Below, piece by piece: positions 7,683 through 15,551 of a stretch of DNA of 20,985 nucleotides. The stretch spans positions 1-20,985 of the forward strand of contig CABSLJ010000016.1 in NCBI GenBank assembly GCA_902478455.1, given 5' to 3'. The notes beneath the pieces are model-generated. The model saw nothing but the letters and a program-made list of their open reading frames with translations, ran no database searches and was not told the origin of the DNA. The number at the start of each line of letters is the position of its first letter. The first letter of the stretch is position 1. Position numbers and translations under genes: made by a program. This stretch comes from an uncultured Oscillospiraceae bacterium (GTDB lineage: Bacteria > Bacillota > Clostridia > Oscillospirales > Acutalibacteraceae).

Positions 7683-8533
7683 GTATGAAAACAGCAACCA
7701 GAAAGCGTATTGGCCTGCTTGTCACCAACTTGGTGATCATCCTGTTCGGTATTGTCATGCTGTATCCGGTCGTTTGGATGCTTGTCAGCTCCTTTAAGCC
7801 GAACGCCATGATTTTCAGCGATACAAGTCTGATTCCCAAGGCGTTTACCTTGGAGCATTACAAGGTAGGCTGGGAAGGCGTGGCGGGCGTTCACTTCAGC
7901 CGCTTCTTTTTGAATTCCATCCTGATGTGCCTGGTCTGCATCATCGCCAATGTCGTGACCTGCTCTATGGCGGCCTACGCCTTTGCGCGGCTGAAGTTTT
8001 TCATGAAAGGGCTCTGGTTCGGCATTATGATGCTCAGCATCATGCTGCCGACCCACGTGACCACCATCCCGCGCTTTGTCCTGTACAACAACTTCGGCTG
8101 GATTGACTCCTACATGCCGATCATCGCCCCCAAGCTGCTGGCCACGGACGCTTTCTTTGTCTTTCTTCTGGTTCAGTTCATGAGGGGGCTTCCCAAAGAC
8201 CTGGACGAGGCAGCCACCATCGAGGGCTGCGGCCAGACCGGCATCTTTTTCCGCATCATCGTTCCGCTTTCGGTTCCGGCCATGGTGACCACGGCGCTGT
8301 TTACCTTCCTGTGGACCTGGGATGATTTCTTCAACCAGCTGCTTTATCTCTACACGCCGGAAAAATTCACCGTCTCCCTGGGGCTGCGCATGTTTGTGGA
8401 CGCTTCGGGCGAATCCAACTGGGGCGCAGTGCTGGCGATGTCGGTCCTGTCCATCATTCCCTGCTTTATCCTGTTTTTCTCCCTGCAGAAATATTTTGTG
8501 CAGGGCATTGCAACCACCGGTATGAAGGGCTAA
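7679..8533 (+). CDS. Sugar ABC transporter permease (MalG/UgpE/LacG type)
   Basis: A 284-residue membrane protein with a hydrophobic N-terminal segment (about 12-38) and further membrane segments. It has the EAA loop at about 177-200 (DEAATIEGCGQTGIFFRI). It pairs with the upstream permease in a carbohydrate-uptake-1 (CUT1) transporter. The ATG at 7679 overlaps the upstream stop in an ATGA junction, with GTGGGG just before it; a second ATG two codons later is an alternative. No ATP-binding subunit is encoded in the window, so a shared MsmX/MsmK-type ATPase from elsewhere in the genome is expected (established for many Firmicutes CUT1 systems). Confidence 0.93.
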   Translation: MSMKTATRKRIGLLVTNLVIILFGIVMLYPVVWMLVSSFKPNAMIFSDTSLIPKAFTLEHYKVGWEGVAGVHFSRFFLNSILMCLVCIIANVVTCSMAAYAFARLKFFMKGLWFGIMMLSIMLPTHVTTIPRFVLYNNFGWIDSYMPIIAPKLLATDAFFVFLLVQFMRGLPKDLDEAATIEGCGQTGIFFRIIVPLSVPAMVTTALFTFLWTWDDFFNQLLYLYTPEKFTVSLGLRMFVDASGESNWGAVLAMSVLSIIPCFILFFSLQKYFVQGIATTGMKG

Positions 8534-8570
8534 CGCCCAGAAATACAAAATTTTTATTGGAGGGAAATTT

Positions 8571-9938
8571 ATGAAAAAATTCCTGAGCGTCCTGTTAGCG
8601 TTGCTGCTCGTGCTGTCTTTGGCCGCCTGCAGCGACACGTCCTCGTCCTCCTCGACTCCTTCGGAGTCCAAGGAACCGGAGGAAACTTCTAAGGTGGAAA
8701 GCGAATCCGAAGAAGGCCCCGACGGCCTGCCCGCCTACACCGGAGAGCCGTGCGAGCTCCGCTTTACCTGGTGGGGCGGCGATGCCCGCGCTGAAGCCAC
8801 CAACAAGGTCATCGAAATGTTCCAGGAAGCTTATCCGGACATCACCATCAAGGCCGAGCCCCGTCCTTCCGACAGCTACTGGGACAACCTGAACACCCAG
8901 ATCGGCGGCGGAAGCGCGCCCGACATCATGCAGTTCGGCGGCAACTATCCCGATTTTGTGGACAGAGACGTCCTGCTCGAGCTGGAAGACTACAAGGGCA
9001 ATCTGCTTCAGATCGATTCGTCCGACGAATTCGACCAGTCCGTTCTTGAGACCGGCTCGATGAACGGCCATCTCTACGGCGTCTGCCTGGGCACGAACAC
9101 TCTGGTGCTGGCCTACAACAAGACCATGCTGGAGAACGCCGGCGCGGAGCTGCCCGAGAACAACATGACCTGGGACGAGCTCATTGAGTACGGCAAGAGC
9201 ATCAAAGATAAGCTGCCCGACGGCGTGTTCCCCTTTGTGGATAACAGCGCCAACCAGACCAACTACGTGTCTTACTTCATGCGTCAGCGCGGAGAGCCCA
9301 TCTGGACTGCAGAAGAGGAAACCCATGTGACCGTTGAAGGCATGCAGGCGTGGGTCGACCTTTGGGAAGACATGCGTGAAGAAGGTCTGATTCCCGACAT
9401 CGAGACCACCGCCGGCTATGCTGAGACCGCCGTCGACAACTCCATCCTGGTCGCCGGAAAGGCCGCCATGGGCCTGCTGTGGAGCAATCAGCTGGGAACC
9501 TATCAGGATTCCATGACAGATACCCTGGCGCTGACCACACTGCCCGCCGGCGACAACGACGCCCTCGAAATCCAGGTCAGCCAGTATCTATGCATCAACA
9601 AGAAAACCGCCAATCCCGAGGCCTGCGCCCTTTTCGTCAACTTCTTTGTCAAGAATGTGGAGGCCGGCAAGGTGATGGGCAGCGACCGCGGCATCCCCAG
9701 CTGTCCCGCTGTGCGTGACGCCCTGGCTGAGAACGCCAGCGACGTTGACAAGCAAATCTACGCTTACTATGACGTCGTCGCCGAGAACACCGTGGCCCAG
9801 TCCCCCAACCTCCCCAACGACCAGGAGTTCATCGACAACTTCAAGTCCATCTCCCAGAGCATTGCCTTTGGTCAGATTACCCGCGAGCAGGGCGCCCAGG
9901 ACCTCTATGACCTGGTGCAGCGCCTGATGGTGAAATAG
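8571..9938 (+). CDS. ABC transporter solute-binding lipoprotein (family 1)
   Basis: A 455-residue lipoprotein. The signal peptide ends in a lipobox LAAC with Cys20 as the lipidation site, followed by a Ser/Glu-rich linker (about 21-48). From about residue 60 the sequence has the look of family 1 carbohydrate-binding proteins (FTWWGGDAR, then IEMFQEAYPDITIKAE). It should be tethered to the outer face of the membrane and hand oligosaccharides to the two permeases just upstream. The start is supported by GGAGGG about eight bases before the ATG. The ligand is probably a xylo-oligosaccharide, possibly acidic, judged only from the neighbours. Confidence 0.93.
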   Translation: MKKFLSVLLALLLVLSLAACSDTSSSSSTPSESKEPEETSKVESESEEGPDGLPAYTGEPCELRFTWWGGDARAEATNKVIEMFQEAYPDITIKAEPRPSDSYWDNLNTQIGGGSAPDIMQFGGNYPDFVDRDVLLELEDYKGNLLQIDSSDEFDQSVLETGSMNGHLYGVCLGTNTLVLAYNKTMLENAGAELPENNMTWDELIEYGKSIKDKLPDGVFPFVDNSANQTNYVSYFMRQRGEPIWTAEEETHVTVEGMQAWVDLWEDMREEGLIPDIETTAGYAETAVDNSILVAGKAAMGLLWSNQLGTYQDSMTDTLALTTLPAGDNDALEIQVSQYLCINKKTANPEACALFVNFFVKNVEAGKVMGSDRGIPSCPAVRDALAENASDVDKQIYAYYDVVAENTVAQSPNLPNDQEFIDNFKSISQSIAFGQITREQGAQDLYDLVQRLMVK

Positions 9939-9967
9939 TACGGATCATTGATAGGATGACGGAATAC

Positions 9968-9990
9968 GGGGGGGCCGAACAGGTTCCCCC
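9968..9990 (+). other. Intercistronic hairpin after the binding-protein gene
   Basis: A G-run (9968-9974) and C-run (9986-9990) can pair, extended by GAA/TTC around a CAGG loop with a small bulge. No T-run follows, so it is a weak terminator at best. Hairpins at this position often protect the 3' end of binding-protein mRNA and lower expression of the genes after it (general knowledge). Confidence 0.4.
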
Positions 9991-10032
9991 ACATTCCCAA
10001 AAACCAGAAATACCGAAGGAGGCATACAAATC

Positions 10033-12882
10033 GTGTTAAAGAAAACTCTGGCGATTTTTACAGCGATTCTCTTGGTAGTATGTATCCTCTCCACTCAGGT
10101 TTTCGCAGCCTATGATTACAGCGGCAATAAAGACAACAGCAATTTTGTGAATTATGTCGGCGATTACAACGAGACGCTCTATCCCCAAAAAGATTTGAAC
10201 GCGGTTTTCACCGATGAGGAAATTATCGTGGACGGTGAAATCGACGACGCCTGGGCCAACACGCCCAAGTCCTCGATTGTCAACGAAAAGAATGTGTCCG
10301 AATATATTCTGGACAAAACCGCTTCCGCTTCCGGCAGCCTGCGCGCCATGTGGGACGGTCCGGTCCTCTACCTGCTGGTTGAGGTTAAGGACAACACCCC
10401 GGAGCGCGGAACGGGAGAAGCGGGCGGCGCCCTCACCGCAAAGCCTGCTGTCCCCAAGGATCGCGACAGCGTGACCTTTGCCTTCGATTTCTACAACGAC
10501 AAGGTCGTTTATGAAACCGATACCGCCGGCGTGTTCAACATCAGCGCCAACGGAGAGCTCTCCTACTTCCGCAGCAGCAACATCCCCTCTCTGGGCTCTA
10601 TTTTTGATCCGATTCATCCTGAGCACGCCTACCGTCTCAAGAGCTACGCCGCCAAGGACGTCGAAGACGGAGAAGGCAACGTGATCGGCTACAACGTTGA
10701 GGTGGCCATTCAGATTGAAAATCTTGGCATTGAAAACGGCAAGGAGTTCGGCGTCGACGTGCAGATCTGCGACGTTGCGCCGCTGGCCGAGCATGACGAA
10801 GTGACCACCAACTGGTGGGGCGGAACGACGACGACCCACGTGCCCGAAGGCCCCGCCCGCGCCCGCGACGTTTTCTGGAGCCATGATCAGGACAGCCTCT
10901 ACACCGAATACGACCATGAGCGTCCCAACAGCGTCGACTGGGGCAACGTGACCCTCATCGGCTGGGACGGCAAGGCGGACTTCGCTTACAGCGACTGGAG
11001 ACTGTCGAGCGCCATTTCCTACATGGATTCCATCGCCTTCCCGAAGGACGTGTACACCGAGGCCTCTCAGAAGGAGCTGGACGCCGCCCGCAGAGAAGCG
11101 GAGACCATCCTTAAGGCGTCCGCCGCCGGCACCAAGGACAAGGCAAAGGCTGACGCCGCCGCCGACCGCCTGGAAGCCGCCATGGACGGCCTGCGCTGGG
11201 CGGACACCAAGTATCCCGATCCCGACGAGTTCGAGGACCAGATGACCCTGCCGAATCCGTATCAATTCTTTAACAGCGACCGCTTGGTCGAAAACAACGA
11301 GGACTGGGAGGAGCGCCGTGAGGAAATCCTCGACCTCGCCCAGTTCTATGAGTACGGCTACAAGCCCGGCGCGCCGGACAAGATGGAAATCATCTCCGTG
11401 CAGCACTTTAATGAGGGAGACCAGACGGGCAGCAGCATGTGGGGAGCCACCTACGCCGCCTGCGACCAGGACAAGCTGACCGTCGCCATTACGGTCGGCG
11501 AGAAAACCGTGAACCTCGATTTTACCGTCTTCCTGCCCACCGCTGAGCAGCTTGTCGCCTCCGGACACACCAGCGGCCCCGTGCCGATCATGCTCAGCTA
11601 CGGCGGAGACATCGCGGCCTATCGTGAGGCCGGCATCGCCGTCGTCTCCATTCCCGCCGTCGCCAGCGATACCCGCACCAACGAGTACGCCTGGGGCACC
11701 CGCACCGGCAAATTCTATGAGCTCTATCCCTACAGCCGCAACGGCGAGGGCGCGCTCCAGGAAGTCAGCGTCACCATGGCGCACGCCTGGGCGGCCACCC
11801 GTATCATCGACGCCCTCGAAATGATGGAAGACAGCACCGTCGCCGGCGTGTCCGACATCGCCAAGGCGGTCGATCCCTCCAAGCTGGCCGTGACCGGCTT
11901 CTCCTATCAGGGCAAATACGCCTTTGTGGCCGCCGTGTTTGACGAGCGTATTGACGTCTGCGTGCCTGGAGCGGCCGGCGCTTCCGGTCCGTCCCCCTGG
12001 CGCTATGTCTACCAGGGCCAGGAATATGACTTTACCGACACCATCTTTGCACCCGAGGACCCGAGCGCCGCGATTGTGACCGCCTTCGGAACCGAGACCA
12101 TCGGCAACAGCGTCCGTCACAACCGTGTGCGTGAGACCGAACTCTTCCGTCAGTTCCTCAATCTGGGGCATATCTATGAGCATCTGGAGGGCGCTTACGG
12201 CTACGGCACCCGCCTGCCCTACGATCAGAACGATCTCGTCGCCACCCTTGCCCCGCGCGCCATCGTGCTGGAGAACACCGTCAACGATTATAACGACGGC
12301 AGCGTAGCCGACTCCCTGAGCCTGACAATCGCCAAGTCGGTCTACAACAACCTCGGCTACGACGCTGACGACCTCGTCAAGTACAACCAGCGACCCATCG
12401 TCACTGTGGGCGATCCCCACGGCTCGGACAATGCGCAGCGCGCCAGAACGGCCGAATATCTCAACTACTACTTCTACGGCGAAGAGATGTCCGAGGAGAC
12501 CGATGAATGGCTGAATACCGATCCCTATAACCTGAAGGTTTCCAACAACAAGACCGAAACCCCCTATGATTATTACTGGGGCGGCTTCAACACCATCACC
12601 GGCGGAACCGGCGGCGTGGACGGCAGAGACGGCTGGTATTATTATGAATTCCCGACCGTCACGCCTCCTGTCGAATCTGAGGAGCCTTCCTCCTCAGAGG
12701 AACCCGTTTCCTCTGAGACCCCGGTTTCCTCTGAATCTCCCGCTGATTCGGAGTCCCCGTCCTCCTCGGATGACGGCAAGGGTCCGAGCACCGGCGTGGA
12801 AGCCCCGTTTGCCGTGATGGCGCTGCTCGCCGTCAGTGCGGCCGGCATGCTTCTTGTCCGGAATAAGAAAAGAGCACGCTAA
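10033..12882 (+). CDS. Secreted CBM9-like / CE15 glucuronoyl-esterase-like protein with wall anchor
   Basis: A 949-residue exported protein. The signal peptide is residues 1-25 (cleavage after VFA). A CBM9/DOMON-like xylan-binding module spans about 55-320 (VDGEIDDAW, then PKDRDSVTFAFDFY), followed by a helical FIVAR-like spacer at about 340-388. The esterase domain spans about 400-820 with the CE15-type opening W-x-x-RR-x-EI-x-x-x-x-x-x-Y-x-YG. The nucleophile is Ser624 in GFSYQGK, the likely His is His796 (GDPHGSD), and Asp752 or Glu747 is a candidate acid. The usual Arg after the Ser is Tyr625 here. A Ser/Glu/Pro linker leads to GPSTG (917-921), a hydrophobic stretch and a basic tail, a sortase-type anchor. 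CE15 enzymes split esters between glucuronoxylan and lignin alcohols. The start is GTG behind AAGGAGG. Confidence 0.85.
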   Translation: MLKKTLAIFTAILLVVCILSTQVFAAYDYSGNKDNSNFVNYVGDYNETLYPQKDLNAVFTDEEIIVDGEIDDAWANTPKSSIVNEKNVSEYILDKTASASGSLRAMWDGPVLYLLVEVKDNTPERGTGEAGGALTAKPAVPKDRDSVTFAFDFYNDKVVYETDTAGVFNISANGELSYFRSSNIPSLGSIFDPIHPEHAYRLKSYAAKDVEDGEGNVIGYNVEVAIQIENLGIENGKEFGVDVQICDVAPLAEHDEVTTNWWGGTTTTHVPEGPARARDVFWSHDQDSLYTEYDHERPNSVDWGNVTLIGWDGKADFAYSDWRLSSAISYMDSIAFPKDVYTEASQKELDAARREAETILKASAAGTKDKAKADAAADRLEAAMDGLRWADTKYPDPDEFEDQMTLPNPYQFFNSDRLVENNEDWEERREEILDLAQFYEYGYKPGAPDKMEIISVQHFNEGDQTGSSMWGATYAACDQDKLTVAITVGEKTVNLDFTVFLPTAEQLVASGHTSGPVPIMLSYGGDIAAYREAGIAVVSIPAVASDTRTNEYAWGTRTGKFYELYPYSRNGEGALQEVSVTMAHAWAATRIIDALEMMEDSTVAGVSDIAKAVDPSKLAVTGFSYQGKYAFVAAVFDERIDVCVPGAAGASGPSPWRYVYQGQEYDFTDTIFAPEDPSAAIVTAFGTETIGNSVRHNRVRETELFRQFLNLGHIYEHLEGAYGYGTRLPYDQNDLVATLAPRAIVLENTVNDYNDGSVADSLSLTIAKSVYNNLGYDADDLVKYNQRPIVTVGDPHGSDNAQRARTAEYLNYYFYGEEMSEETDEWLNTDPYNLKVSNNKTETPYDYYWGGFNTITGGTGGVDGRDGWYYYEFPTVTPPVESEEPSSSEEPVSSETPVSSESPADSESPSSSDDGKGPSTGVEAPFAVMALLAVSAAGMLLVRNKKRAR
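12781..12854 (+). repeat. Anchor-module repeat, copy A (in the CE15 gene)
   Basis: A 74-base stretch encoding GPSTG and the following membrane segment. It is the same as 15337-15410 at 70 of 74 positions. All four differences are silent third-position changes, so the encoded residues are identical. Confidence 0.85.
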
Positions 12883-12904
12883 CGCTGCGTCTCTCACTGG
12901 TTAT

Positions 12905-12926
12905 CCCCCTCTCTTATGAGAGGGGG
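12905..12926 (+). other. Intercistronic hairpin between the CE15 and GH10 genes
   Basis: A perfect 9-bp stem (CCCCCTCTC at 12905-12913 with GAGAGGGGG at 12918-12926) closes a TTAT loop. It is followed by TGACCATTAT rather than a T-run, so it is not a standard terminator. It could cause partial termination, RNA processing or 3'-end protection. No convincing separate promoter is seen for the xylanase gene, so read-through is expected. Confidence 0.55.
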
Positions 12927-13001
12927 TGACCATTATCATGGGGAAGAATCTCGTACTTTAAACTCTGGTTACCATAACAATATGATTCAGGAGGGCTAGC
13001 A

Positions 13002-14162
13002 ATGAGCGTTCACCGCAAACGGATTGTTTCTTTGATTTTGATGGTTGCAATTGTGTTTTCCGCCCTTTCCGGCGCCGTATTGGCCGCACCGGAGCCAGAA
13101 GAGATTCCCAGCTTAAAAGATACGCTTGACATGTTCTACATCGGAACCTGTGTGCAGAGCTATGAACTGGATAATGAAAAAATAACACAGCAGCTTTTGA
13201 CGCATTACAACACCATAACCGCCGGAAATGAAATGAAGCCGGACGCCATCCTCGGCCGGACGCCTACCATCGGCCCGGACGGATACCCGGTGCTGAATTT
13301 TACCAACGGCGATAAAATCGCCCAATATGCCGAGGAAAACGGACTGACGCTGCGCGGCCATACCTTGGTCTGGCACAGTCAGACCCCTTCCTGGTTCTTT
13401 AAGGAGGACTATTCCACGGCAGGCAGTGCCAAGAATGTTGATCGTGACGTGATGCTTGAGCGCATGGAATGGTACATCAAGTCGGTTGTAGAGCATTTTG
13501 ACACCGCCTTCCCCGGGCTGATTTACGCCTGGGATGTGGTCAATGAGGCCGCCGCTGAGAATAATGTCGGCATGCGCGGCTCCAATCCCGCGGGCGGCTC
13601 CGGCACCTCTCTGTGGTATGAGACCATAGGCCCGGATTATGTGACTTACGCCTTTGAGTACGCGCGCAAATACGCCGATGAAAGCGTGCTGCTGTTCTAC
13701 AACGACTATGCTATTAACGGCGCGTTAAAGCGTCAGTCGGTTATAGACCTGCTCATGCCCGCTATTGAAGCCGGCAATGTAGACGGCATCGGTATGCAAT
13801 CTCATCACCACATCAATATGAATATCCCAGGTTTTGAGGAATCAGCCCGTGTATTCGCTACCCTTGTAGATCATATTGATATCACTGAGCTTGACTGCCA
13901 GAGCACCACCAATCCGGTGGAGGACGGCTTCCTGGCGCAGGCCACCTGGTACCACAATTTCTTTGAGAGCCTGAAAGCGCTCAAAGCGGATGGCGTGCCC
14001 ATTGACAACGTCGTCTTCTGGGGCATGGATGACGATACCTCCTGGAAGCGAACCGGTAAGCCGCTGCTGTTCGACGGCGATTACAACCCCAAACAGGCAT
14101 TTTGGGCCATCATGGGAGAGAGAGGATTCCGAGTGCGAGGTGCAGACCGCTATCGCCTTTAA
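13002..14162 (+). CDS. Secreted GH10 endo-1,4-beta-xylanase, frameshifted after the catalytic domain
   Basis: A 386-residue frame with a signal peptide (1-29, cleavage after VLAA) and a full GH10 TIM barrel (about 36-372). The acid/base is Glu182 in WDVVNEA and the nucleophile Glu296 in ITELD. Other GH10 marks are GNEMKPD (75-81), RGHTLVWHSQTP (118-129) and the late Trp in FWGMDD. GH10 enzymes cleave internal beta-1,4 bonds of xylan and tolerate side groups. In-frame reading ends at 14162, soon after the barrel. However, the +1 frame continues without a stop into CBM9-like, FIVAR and anchor modules to 15438, so a one-frame shift near 14116-14125 has separated an originally single protein of about 812 residues. 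The truncated product should still be exported and catalytically complete, but unanchored. The start has GGAGGG upstream. Confidence 0.93.
   Translation: MSVHRKRIVSLILMVAIVFSALSGAVLAAPEPEEIPSLKDTLDMFYIGTCVQSYELDNEKITQQLLTHYNTITAGNEMKPDAILGRTPTIGPDGYPVLNFTNGDKIAQYAEENGLTLRGHTLVWHSQTPSWFFKEDYSTAGSAKNVDRDVMLERMEWYIKSVVEHFDTAFPGLIYAWDVVNEAAAENNVGMRGSNPAGGSGTSLWYETIGPDYVTYAFEYARKYADESVLLFYNDYAINGALKRQSVIDLLMPAIEAGNVDGIGMQSHHHINMNIPGFEESARVFATLVDHIDITELDCQSTTNPVEDGFLAQATWYHNFFESLKALKADGVPIDNVVFWGMDDDTSWKRTGKPLLFDGDYNPKQAFWAIMGERGFRVRGADRYRL
14116..14124 (+). repeat. Short GA dinucleotide tract at the xylanase frameshift
   Basis: GAGAGAGAG directly follows GG and precedes another G. The upstream xylanase frame and the downstream module frame are out of register by one here. 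Adding one GA unit, or removing one G from the flanking G-runs, would restore a single frame. The tract is short, so slippage is possible but unproven. Confidence 0.6.
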
Positions 14163-15438
14163 AGGTACGGTCGATTGCGCCTGGACGGATCAAAACGCCT
14201 ATCCCATCGGCCGTCTCGGAACCTATCAGGTGGTTTATGACGACGACAGCCTCCATTTCCAGGTCTCTACCTCGCCGGAGGCGGCAATTGAGATCAGCCT
14301 GGGAGATGAGAGCTACAGTTATGACGCGGATGAATCTGGCTTTGCCGCCTTTACCATCCCCCGGAAGGATGACGCGGACAGCATACCCTTCGATATCGGC
14401 GTGACCGTGGACGGTATCAGCGACGCCTGGAACAGCTATTATTACAATGGCGATAATCTGGGAGTCGCCAAGTACAGGGGAAGCCTGTCTCTCGGTGAGG
14501 GCGAGCAGAGATCCATCGTCTATAATGACGATGTGCTGGAAGAGGGCGCGGTTGATCCCGAAATTGAAATCGATATCGCTGATCCCCGCTTCAATTTCTC
14601 GGCTACAGCCCTTGGCGACTCCTGCTTCTTCCTGGAGAACCCGACCTGCTGGACCATCGATACCGGCGCCACCGGACTCGTCTTTTCCGGCGTCTATGTC
14701 AGCAGCGCCGACAACCAGAAGGCGGTTTTGTCCTTTACCGGAACGGCAAAGCGCGGGCAAATGTCCATCGTCGCCAATGTGGAATCCTTTGGACAGCGGG
14801 CGCAGGGCATAAAACACAGCAATACTCTAACGGTCAGCGTCGGCGATCCGGCTATGACCGATGCGCTTGTCTATCTCATCGCCAGAGCGGAGGCGCTGCA
14901 GGCGGACGGTTCGCTCGAAGGCACGCTTCTCTCCATCATAAGGGAATTTGAAGCGGCTCTGACGGATGCGCAGGCGCTGTTGGAAAACTATCCCGCCCAG
15001 TCCGAGGTCGATGCCGCCGCCGACCGCCTCTTTGAGGTGTGCGGCAGACTGCACATCAAGACCGCAGACAAGGATGAATTAGCCGCACTGATTGATCAGG
15101 CGGAAAAGCTTGATCTAAGCCTCTATACGGTTGAAAGCGCAGATAGGCTGGAATCCGCGCTTAAGAATGCAAAGAATGTGTTCGGCGACGACAATCTGAG
15201 CACTGATGATCAGGCGGACGTCGACGCAGCGGCGGCCGCTCTTCAAGACGCGCTCGGCCGATTGGCTCTGGCCGAAAATTCTTCCCCTTCCCCCGCGCCG
15301 GAGAATCCATCCAGCTCAGCTGATCCGGAGCCGGAAGGCCCGAGCACCGGCGTGGAAGCCCCGTTTGCCGTGATGGCGCTGCTCGCCGTCAGCGCAGCCG
15401 GCATGCTGCTGATGTGTAAAAAACAACAAGTCCATTAA
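14116..15438 (+). CDS. C-terminal half of the frameshifted xylanase: CBM9-like, FIVAR repeats, wall anchor
   Basis: This is the continuation of the GH10 gene in the +1 frame; no convincing independent start or ribosome site is seen. The first part (about 14145-14560) has CBM9/DOMON-like features (GTVDCAW, then VVYDDDSLHFQV). Next comes a beta-rich segment of unknown family (about 14560-14850), then two helical FIVAR-like units (about 14854-15054 and 15070-15275), a Pro/Ser linker, GPSTG, a hydrophobic stretch and a short basic tail ending at 15438. The modules would bind xylan and attach the enzyme to the wall. The frame has good coding character throughout, with no further stops, so the break is recent, a sequencing or assembly error, or a switchable site. 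Confidence 0.75.
   Translation, partial: EREDSECEVQTAIAFKGTVDCAWTDQNAYPIGRLGTYQVVYDDDSLHFQVSTSPEAAIEISLGDESYSYDADESGFAAFTIPRKDDADSIPFDIGVTVDGISDAWNSYYYNGDNLGVAKYRGSLSLGEGEQRSIVYNDDVLEEGAVDPEIEIDIADPRFNFSATALGDSCFFLENPTCWTIDTGATGLVFSGVYVSSADNQKAVLSFTGTAKRGQMSIVANVESFGQRAQGIKHSNTLTVSVGDPAMTDALVYLIARAEALQADGSLEGTLLSIIREFEAALTDAQALLENYPAQSEVDAAADRLFEVCGRLHIKTADKDELAALIDQAEKLDLSLYTVESADRLESALKNAKNVFGDDNLSTDDQADVDAAAAALQDALGRLALAENSSPSPAPENPSSSADPEPEGPSTGVEAPFAVMALLAVSAAGMLLMCKKQQVH
15337..15410 (+). repeat. Anchor-module repeat, copy B (in the xylanase gene)
   Basis: Second copy of the 74-base anchor module found at 12781-12854. It differs at four silent positions. It places the same sorting signal on a second exported enzyme. 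Confidence 0.85.
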
Positions 15439-15455
15439 CGCATACCCCATCTCTT

Positions 15456-15487
15456 TTGGCCGCTCCCCTCCCTGAGGGAGCGGCCAA
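15456..15487 (+). terminator. Terminator at the end of the xylan operon
   Basis: A perfect 12-bp stem (TTGGCCGCTCCC at 15456-15467 with its complement at 15476-15487) with an 8-nt loop, 17 bases after the xylanase-half stop codon. The following TCCTTTCC is only moderately T-rich. It lies between convergent transcripts. Confidence 0.7.
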
Positions 15488-15501
15488 TCCTTTCCGATGC
15501 A

Positions 15502-15546
15502 TAAAACCAACAGCCGGACCGCCAACAACTTGACGATCCGGCTGCT
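15502..15546 (-). terminator. Terminator of the PNPOx-like gene
   Basis: On the minus strand CAGCCGGA (15544-15537) pairs with TCCGGCTG (15518-15511), and GGTTTTAT follows. It begins a few bases after the stop codon of the minus-strand gene at 15552. Confidence 0.65.
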
Positions 15547-15551
15547 GATTG

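Noticed and set aside
10036..12420. A 794-codon minus-strand frame opposite the CE15 gene
   Set aside because: Its Val/Gly-rich, repetitive composition is the mirror of codon bias in the plus-strand gene, which has a signal peptide, clear domains and an anchor.
12641..12780. Ser/Glu-rich repeats at the end of the CE15 gene as a possible tandem DNA repeat
   Set aside because: The units are irregular at DNA level and are explained by a flexible linker before the wall anchor.
12966..12974. TGGTTACCA as a possible further LacI-type operator
   Set aside because: It lacks the central CG and the half-site spacing of the other operators; the resemblance is only partial.
12958..12986. TTTAAA and TATGAT with 17-base spacing, a possible separate xylanase promoter
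   Set aside because: Transcription would begin at the ribosome site itself, leaving no usable leader. The -35 box is also weak.
13990..14115. An ATG at 13990 as the true start of the second xylanase half
   Set aside because: From 13990 to about 14115 this frame overlaps the conserved end of the GH10 barrel in another frame and has no domain character; the meaningful sequence starts after the frameshift.
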